NCBI GenBank assembly: GCA_016178725.1
Contig: JACOSV010000028.1
Span: 1-64,000 of the forward strand
Origin: Candidatus Eiseniibacteriota bacterium
GTDB lineage: Bacteria; Eisenbacteria; RBG-16-71-46
DNA: 64,000 nucleotides
Direction of reading: 5' to 3'
This document shows positions 59,509-64,000 of this stretch, piece by piece. Numbering within the stretch: the stretch's first letter is position 1; each line of letters starts with the position of its first letter. Both the position numbers and the translations under genes were made by a program. A model generated the notes under the pieces. It made no database searches. It was not told the DNA's origin and was given only the letters and a program-made list of their open reading frames with translations.

Positions 59509-60435
59509 ATGGACTCCCGGCCCCCGACCTCCGACGTCACGCGCGTCGCCGTCGCATTCGCTTCCGCCACGCTGATCTGGGGCAGCACATTCCTCGTCAT
59601 CCGCATCAGCAACGACGCCCTGCCGCCGTTGTGGGCCGCGACACTGCGTCTCGCGCTCGCCGCTCTCCTGCTGGTCACGATCGCGACGGTCACGCGCCAG
59701 GGCCTGCCGACGGGCCCGGCCCGCCGCGCCGCCGCCGCCTATGGCTTCTTCCTGTTCGGGCTCAATATGCCGCTGCTGTACTGGGGCGAAACCGTCGTGC
59801 CGTCGGGGCTCGCGGCGCTGGTGTTCGCCACCGGTCCGATCACGAACGCGCTGGTCGCCCGTGCGTTCGGGATCGAGCGCCTCGACCGGCCGAAGCTCGG
59901 CGCCGCGTGCGTGGCGCTCGCCGGTGTCGCCGTGCTCTTCGCCCGCGAGCTCTCGGCGCGGGTCACGGCGCTCCCGGTGGCGGCGATCTTCCTCGCCACG
60001 GTCGCCGCGGCGTTCGGAACGGTGCTGCTCAAGCGCGGGCCGCGTCAGTCGCCGATCGGCACCAACGCGATCGCGACGATGGTGGGGGCGCCGGTGTGCC
60101 TGGCGCTTTCGTTCCTCGCCCACGAAGCGCATCCGCTGCCCCGCCACGCCGCGCAGATCGTCCCGCTCGTCTACCTCACGATCGCCGGATCGGTGGGCGC
60201 GTTCGTGATCGTGTCGTGGCTGGTGCACCGCGTGGACGTGATCACCGTCGGCTTCATCGGCGTGGTGGTGCCGGTGATCGCGATCGTGCTCGGCGTCGTG
60301 ATCCGGCACGAGCCGTTCGCTCGCGAGCAGCTCCTGGGTTCGCTGCTGGTGCTGGCCGGGGTCGTCCTCGCGCTCGCGAGCGACCGCCGCCGCGCCGCGC
60401 GGGCGCGGTCGGCGGCGGGCTCGGAGGACTCCTAG
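59509..60435 (+). CDS. EamA/DMT family transporter
   Basis: 308 residues, ten predicted helices in two EamA repeats: ASATLIWGSTFLVIRISND and PPLWAATLRLALAALLL at the start, then LYWGETVVPSGLAALVFATGPITNALVA, and a second half with GTVLLKRGPRQSPIGTNAIATMVGAP and VDVITVGFIGVVVPVIAIVLGVVIRHEPF. It probably exports an amino acid or other metabolite. The start at 59509 has no strong ribosome site. The stop is TAG in CTAG at 60432-60435, which is also the stop of the opposite gene. Confidence 0.88.
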   Translation: MDSRPPTSDVTRVAVAFASATLIWGSTFLVIRISNDALPPLWAATLRLALAALLLVTIATVTRQGLPTGPARRAAAAYGFFLFGLNMPLLYWGETVVPSGLAALVFATGPITNALVARAFGIERLDRPKLGAACVALAGVAVLFARELSARVTALPVAAIFLATVAAAFGTVLLKRGPRQSPIGTNAIATMVGAPVCLALSFLAHEAHPLPRHAAQIVPLVYLTIAGSVGAFVIVSWLVHRVDVITVGFIGVVVPVIAIVLGVVIRHEPFAREQLLGSLLVLAGVVLALASDRRRAARARSAAGSEDS

Positions 60436-61301
60436 GGGCGGATCGGGAGCTGGCCGTCGGCGCTCGGAGGCGGATCGCTGACGGGCTGCGTCACGGTGAG
60501 CCGGAACCACGCGAATCCGGCCGCCGCGGTGTCGGGCACTGCGACGGTGATCGCCAGCGGCGCGGTCGACGTGCCACCGACCAGCGTGGAGCCGATGCGC
60601 GGGTAGCCGGGCCAGTGACGCAGCGACTCGAGCTTCCATTCGACCGTGACGACGGTCGCGGCGGCGTTGCCGAGCGTCCAGTCGAGCGTCCCCATTCCTC
60701 CCGCACTCGCCGAGTCGGCGCCCGCGAACACGACCGGCTGCACGTAGGGCGGCGGTGGCGGCGGTGGCGGCGGAGGCGGCGGCGGATCGGGATTGCCGTC
60801 GACCACGATCTCGCAGCAGCCTTCGCCGGCCGATCCGCCGCTGCCGATCCCGAGGCAGAAGGCGTTGAAACCGCTCACCGCGCTGTCCGGCACCGCGACG
60901 TGGAACTCGAGCGTCTGGCTGCTGTCCGCGGCCAGCGCGATGTGGCCCGTGATCGGGAATCCCGGCCAGTGCCGGGTCGAGCCGAGGGACGTCTCGCCGC
61001 TGTACGGCGTCGCGTCATGGTTCCGCACGTCGAATCGCACCGTGACGGTCGTCCCGTGCCGGCCGATGCTGTCGCTCGAGGCGCAGACGACCGTGATCCC
61101 GGTCACCGGCGGCGGAGGCGGCGGTGGCGGGGGCGGCGGCGGTGGGATGCTGTCGCCGGTGTGCGACCCGTGGAGCGGTGTGTTCGCGAACTTCGCAAAC
61201 GGCGCGTTGACGGCTGACTTTCCGCACGAAGCGACGGCGATCGCGGCGCACAGCGCCGCGATCGTCAGGATCGCCAGCGGACCTCTAGGGACTCGATGCA
61301 T
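60432..61301 (-). CDS. lipoprotein with two tandem polyproline-linked repeat domains
   Basis: 289 residues from the ATG at 61301 after GGAGGA. A lipobox (AVASC) puts lipid on Cys about 26. The mature part is two homologous beta domains, each preceded by a run of about 13 prolines (about 53-65 and 174-187). Shared text is RHWPGFPITG / RHWPGYPRIG and VAVPDSAVSGF / VAVPDTAAAGF. They are probably Ig-like modules on extended spacers, displayed at the cell surface. The coding repeats are GGC/GGT tracts at 60748-60786 and 61108-61146 on the plus strand. No known function. Confidence 0.78.
   Translation of the reverse strand: MHRVPRGPLAILTIAALCAAIAVASCGKSAVNAPFAKFANTPLHGSHTGDSIPPPPPPPPPPPPPVTGITVVCASSDSIGRHGTTVTVRFDVRNHDATPYSGETSLGSTRHWPGFPITGHIALAADSSQTLEFHVAVPDSAVSGFNAFCLGIGSGGSAGEGCCEIVVDGNPDPPPPPPPPPPPPPYVQPVVFAGADSASAGGMGTLDWTLGNAAATVVTVEWKLESLRHWPGYPRIGSTLVGGTSTAPLAITVAVPDTAAAGFAWFRLTVTQPVSDPPPSADGQLPIRP
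60748..60786 (-). repeat. polyproline-coding trinucleotide tract (second in protein)
   Basis: A near-pure run of CCN codons on the minus strand (GGN on plus) encoding about 13 consecutive prolines. Such tracts can change length by slippage. It precedes the second Ig-like module of the lipoprotein. Confidence 0.8.
61108..61146 (-). repeat. polyproline-coding trinucleotide tract (first in protein)
   Basis: The same kind of CCN-codon run as at 60748, placed before the first Ig-like module. Its presence twice supports duplication of a linker-plus-domain unit. Confidence 0.8.
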
Positions 61302-61387
61302 GACTGTCCTCCGACCATGCGGCGTGGTGCGGATCGATCGTCGCCTGGGCGACTCCTCTCCTTCCAACGCCGGGCACGTGCGTCCGG

Positions 61388-62557
61388 TCACCTTACGACC
61401 AGCACCCCCACGGCTCCATTGAAACCGTCGACGCGCACCGGCATGCCCGGAGGCGGCGACCATGGCCCGCCGTCGCAGCGCAGGTTGAGCTCGTGCACGC
61501 CGGGCGGCAGCGTGACGTCGAGCTCCCAGCGGGTGGCGGTGACCCACCGCATCTCGACCGCGTTCCATTCCGTCCAGTCGCCGGCCAGCTCGATCCGGCG
61601 CACGCCCGGCGCGTGAGCCCGGAAGGTGAAACGCCCGCCGGTCGCGCGCACCACCGTCCAATCGAGGCGCTCGTGTCCGGGCGCGGCGGGGCGCTCCACG
61701 CCCGGCAGCGACGGGGTCAGGCGCAGGCCGAGGCCGGCGCGGTGTGCCGGAGCGGCGTCGAGCGCGAGCCAGCGTGGCGGCGGATCGCCCATCGTGGCCT
61801 CGATCGCGAGCAGCGGCGAGAGCGCGGCCGACACGGCGGTCTGCATCCAGCGCCGCGTGACGCCGCGCGTCAGCGTCAGGCCCGCGACCGTCTCGCTACT
61901 CCAGCGGCCGCCGTGCCAGCGCATGTCGAGGCGCGCCGCGGTCGCGGGGGCGGCCCCGTCCCGCTCGGTCGTGATCCGCTCGACGAGCGTGTCGACGCGG
62001 ACGAAGGGCTCCTCGGTCCAACGCACCGGCTGCATCGTGCGCTCGACGGATCCCGCGACGTCGAACGAGCCGCGTCGCGCGGAGATGCCGAGGCCGAGCA
62101 GCGGCGGCGAAGCCGGGCCCTCCACCGGCATGCGCTCGAGCGCCGTGCCGATCCAGAGCGACCGGTCGGCATCGCCCCAGCGGAGCCGGCCCTGCGTGCG
62201 GACGCCGGTGCGCACGACATCCTCCGACGTGCGTTCGGCGATTCCGGCCAGGCCGAGCTCGAAGGCCGGACCGCGCGCGCCGCCGAGCGCGAGCGTGCCG
62301 CGGCCGATCGAGCCGAACGCGGCGCGACCCGGGCCGGAGGCGATCGAGGCCGCGAGCGTCGCGCCGCCGCGCAGCGCCGGGATCGCGGGCGTCGCGGGCG
62401 GAGCGAACGGTGAGGTCTCCGATGCGCGGGTTTCGGCGCCGGTGATCGCCGCGATGCGCTCGGAGTCGGGCGCGGTCGCTGCTCGCGCGGCCGGCGCCGG
62501 AGGCGCGAGCGCGCAGAACGACAGCAGCGCGAGACAGGATGCGATCACGCGGCTCAC
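61388..62557 (-). CDS. secreted beta-rich protein with C-terminal CBM48 (glycogen-binding) domain
   Basis: 389 residues from the GTG at 62557, which overlaps the upstream stop (GTGA). After a signal peptide (IASCLALLSFCALAPPAPAARA) most of the chain (about 50-300) is alternating strands of the outer-membrane-barrel kind (RRGSFDVAGSVERTMQPVRW, RWMQTAVSAALSPLLAIEATMG). The end (about 305-388) is a CBM48/AMPK-type module: RRIELAGDWTEWNAVEMRWVTATRWELDVTLPPGVHELNLRCDGGPW. The module would bind alpha-glucan-like chains. It is the last gene of the right-edge regulatory locus. Confidence 0.75.
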   Translation of the reverse strand: MSRVIASCLALLSFCALAPPAPAARAATAPDSERIAAITGAETRASETSPFAPPATPAIPALRGGATLAASIASGPGRAAFGSIGRGTLALGGARGPAFELGLAGIAERTSEDVVRTGVRTQGRLRWGDADRSLWIGTALERMPVEGPASPPLLGLGISARRGSFDVAGSVERTMQPVRWTEEPFVRVDTLVERITTERDGAAPATAARLDMRWHGGRWSSETVAGLTLTRGVTRRWMQTAVSAALSPLLAIEATMGDPPPRWLALDAAPAHRAGLGLRLTPSLPGVERPAAPGHERLDWTVVRATGGRFTFRAHAPGVRRIELAGDWTEWNAVEMRWVTATRWELDVTLPPGVHELNLRCDGGPWSPPPGMPVRVDGFNGAVGVLVVR

Positions 62558-63198
62558 GGCGGTGTTCCCCCCGCGCCGGCCCCGGCGCGCTTGTCCGGTC
62601 CGCCGCGCAGATCGAGCGTGCGCGCGCGCAGGATCGCGGTCGTCGCCGGCGACGCCCCGCCCTCGATGTCGCGCTCGATGCGCTGGCGGAGCCGCAGGAG
62701 ATCGACGTCCCCCGCGCCCGCCCGCGTTGCGACCAGCACCGCACCCGAGGCGGCGGCGGCCGGGACGCGGCGCGCGACGAGGTCGGCGAGCACCACCAGC
62801 GGCACGACGAGCGACTGACGCTCGCGCAACGCGCGCAGCCGCGCCAGCGACTCGGGCGGGGCGCCCGCGAGCAACGCCCCCGCCCCCGCCATCAGCTCGG
62901 CATCGCTCGACGCCGCGCCGAGCCACGCTCTCGCCGAGTCGAGCGCGGCCGCCTCGGCGCGCACCGCGGCGAGGATGCGGTCCGAGCGGGCGCCCTTCGC
63001 CGCGCCCTCGATTGCCTTCGAGATCAGCGGATCGGCCGGCAGGCGGCGCTCGCGTGCTTCGGTCACGATCCGGTCGACGTCGGCGGCGGTGGCGGGATCG
63101 AGCCGCCCGGCGAGTCGCGCATCCGCGGCGCGCGCCGGGCCCGGCCAGGCGGTCGCGCACGCGAGTCCCACGGTCACGATCAGCACCCGCGTGTTCAC
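62554..63198 (-). CDS. secreted helical protein of unknown function
   Basis: 214 residues with a signal peptide (LIVTVGLACATAWPGPARA). The mature part is all-helical and Ala/Arg-rich (VDRIVTEARERRLPADPLISKAIEGAAKGARSDRILAAVRAEAAAL, LLAGAPPESLARLRALRER), ending in a Gly/Ala tail. No known family. It overlaps both neighbours by four bases, so it is made together with the CBM48 anti-sigma-like protein and the CBM48 barrel. It may bridge them in the periplasm. Confidence 0.65.
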   Translation of the reverse strand: MNTRVLIVTVGLACATAWPGPARAADARLAGRLDPATAADVDRIVTEARERRLPADPLISKAIEGAAKGARSDRILAAVRAEAAALDSARAWLGAASSDAELMAGAGALLAGAPPESLARLRALRERQSLVVPLVVLADLVARRVPAAAASGAVLVATRAGAGDVDLLRLRQRIERDIEGGASPATTAILRARTLDLRGGPDKRAGAGAGGTPP

Positions 63199-63749
63199 AG
63201 CGTCGACTCCGCGCCGCCCACCACGAGCACCGAGTTCGGCGAACCGAATCCGTCCTCGGGCGCGCGCGGCGCGAGCGGATCGCCCACCCAGCGCGTGCCG
63301 TCCACGACGAACGCGTAGACGTGGCGTCCGGTCGCGACCGGCAGCGAGACCGTCCAGCGGTCGCTGGCGCGCACGCGACGCATCGGCGTCGCTGCCGCGT
63401 CCCAGTCATTGAAGTCGCCGACCAGCGCCACGCGGGCGGCCCCCGGCGCCGAAAGCTCGAAGCGCACCACCGCCGCTTCGAGGCTCGCTGCGGCGACCGC
63501 GTCCGACCGACGCGCGGGGGGCGACCAGGCGGTCCGCCAGGCCCGGGGACCCAGCAGGCCGGCGGCGACGAGGAGCAGCGCCGCGGCGGCGGCGAGCGGC
63601 GCCGGCATCCGCAGCTCGCCGAAGCGCGCGCCGCGCCGCGGCGGCGGGACCCGGCCGATCCGTTCGAGCAGCCGCGCGCGGGCTTCCGGGCCGGCGGACG
63701 GGGTCGCGCGAAAGTCCTCGCTCAAGCGATCGAAGCGGTCGTCGTTCAT
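63195..63749 (-). CDS. single-pass anti-sigma-like protein with periplasmic CBM48 domain
   Basis: 184 residues from the ATG at 63749 (after GAGGAG), overlapping the sigma-factor stop. A short cytosolic segment (DRFDRLSEDFRATPSAGPEARARLLERIG, 1-45) is followed by one membrane helix (LAAAAALLLVAAGLLG, about 50-66). A CBM48 domain fills the rest: ARVALVGDFNDWDAAATPMRR, RWTVSLPVATGRHVYAFVVDGTRWVGDPLAPRAPEDGFGSPNSVLVV. The layout, directly after a sigma factor, suggests the cytosolic part restrains sigma and the outer CBM48 senses a glucan. It lacks the zinc-binding anti-sigma motif. Confidence 0.78.
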   Translation of the reverse strand: MNDDRFDRLSEDFRATPSAGPEARARLLERIGRVPPPRRGARFGELRMPAPLAAAAALLLVAAGLLGPRAWRTAWSPPARRSDAVAAASLEAAVVRFELSAPGAARVALVGDFNDWDAAATPMRRVRASDRWTVSLPVATGRHVYAFVVDGTRWVGDPLAPRAPEDGFGSPNSVLVVGGAESTL

Positions 63750-64000
63750 CGACTCTCCTCGAGGCGCGGGCGCAGCTCGGCGCACGCGCGCCGCACCCGC
63801 ATCTTGAGCGCCGAGATGCCGGCGCCGGTCATCTCGCTCATGGTGCGGTAGTCGAGCCCCTCGCCGTACTTGAGCAACACCGCCTCGCGCAGCCGCGGGT
63901 CGAGGGCGTCGAGCGCCGTCTGGAGCGAGTCCCTGAGCACGTGATCTCCGTCGCGCGCGGCGGCCGGAGCGTCCGCCAGCGCGCGCTCGTCGGCGACGAA
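63746..64000 (-). CDS. RNA polymerase sigma factor, region 4 end (partial at window edge)
   Basis: The last 84 codons are present; the 5' part lies beyond position 64000. LQTALDALDPRLREAVLLKYGEGLDYRTMSEMTGAGISALKMRVRRACAELRPRL is sigma region 4 with its helix-turn-helix, as in ECF sigma factors. The stop overlaps the CBM48 anti-sigma-like start (ATGA at 63746-63749). It controls a small regulon that probably includes this locus. Confidence 0.88.
   Translation of the reverse strand, partial: FVADERALADAPAAARDGDHVLRDSLQTALDALDPRLREAVLLKYGEGLDYRTMSEMTGAGISALKMRVRRACAELRPRLEESR

Noticed and set aside
60748-61146. Short repeats resembling a CRISPR-like or satellite array
   Set aside because: They are in-frame CCN codon runs encoding polyproline, with coding domain sequence between them.
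1-64000. tRNA, rRNA, transposase or integrase genes
   Set aside because: Looked for cloverleaf-type CCA ends, conserved rRNA blocks and transposase motifs while reading both strands; none were convincing.

Overview
This is a gene-dense, very GC-rich bacterial chromosome segment. Its genes carry Sec signal peptides, lipoboxes, periplasmic thioredoxin folds and outer-membrane-barrel candidates, so the host is most likely a Gram-negative. The mix of Ser/Thr kinases with TolB-like and TPR tails, many secreted beta-propellers, CBM48 (glycogen-binding) surface proteins and numerous DUF families fits uncultured soil phyla such as Eisenbacteria or Gemmatimonadota. That placement is an inference from gene content. 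I saw no rRNA, tRNA, CRISPR array, transposase, integrase or phage gene.

Layout. 1-10.8 kb: a truncated methyltransferase, a secreted NHL-type propeller, a DUF1801 protein, an F420-type NADP oxidoreductase, and an HxlR regulator divergent from a DoxX/LLM-oxidoreductase pair. Then follow a leftward ChrA/YncE-like/MaoC operon, a DUF1259 protein, a di-haem cytochrome c, a methyltransferase and a secreted protein. 10.9-18.6 kb: SDR, cupin, membrane protein and GNAT genes, a kinase remnant, an ECF sigma factor with a small membrane partner, a membrane glycosyltransferase-like protein with TPRs, a periplasmic peroxiredoxin and an MFS transporter. 18.6-24 kb: a Ser/Thr kinase and a nitrate/taurine-type ABC ATPase with a double permease. 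24-30.4 kb: a DUF2461 protein, a TlpA/DUF4266/DUF3570/ApbE operon (probable extracytoplasmic flavinylation module) and a large secreted repeat protein. 30.4-44.9 kb: a scrambled GNAT, a methyltransferase, an amino-acid permease with a racemase-like protein, a coupled run of small genes (EVE, DUF2277, RidA, DinB, phosphoesterase, DUF983), an M13 peptidase, an 885-residue coiled-coil protein and a DUF2911 protein. 45-54 kb: an MFS exporter, a secreted glycosidase-like protein, an M20 peptidase, a VOC dioxygenase, a fused MFS/spermidine-synthase protein and an MpaB-type oxygenase. 54-58.5 kb: a three-gene signalling operon (binding-protein-like sensor, NtrY-like kinase, sigma54 response regulator). 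58.5-64 kb: proline dehydrogenase, a DMT transporter, a polyproline lipoprotein, and a leftward module of sigma factor, CBM48 anti-sigma-like protein, secreted helical protein and CBM48 outer-membrane-like protein.

Two themes stand out. Genes are tightly packed, with many 4-base ATGA/GTGA overlaps that imply translational coupling. The window also holds an unusual number of damaged genes: a truncated methyltransferase, a GNAT with a nonsense codon, a kinase with a large internal deletion, a GNAT split head-to-head on both strands, and a phosphoesterase lacking its metal-site core. The best candidates for less-described systems are the CBM48 sigma/anti-sigma locus at the right edge, the DUF3570/ApbE operon with a flavinylation-like motif, and the sensor operon at 54.4-58.5 kb.
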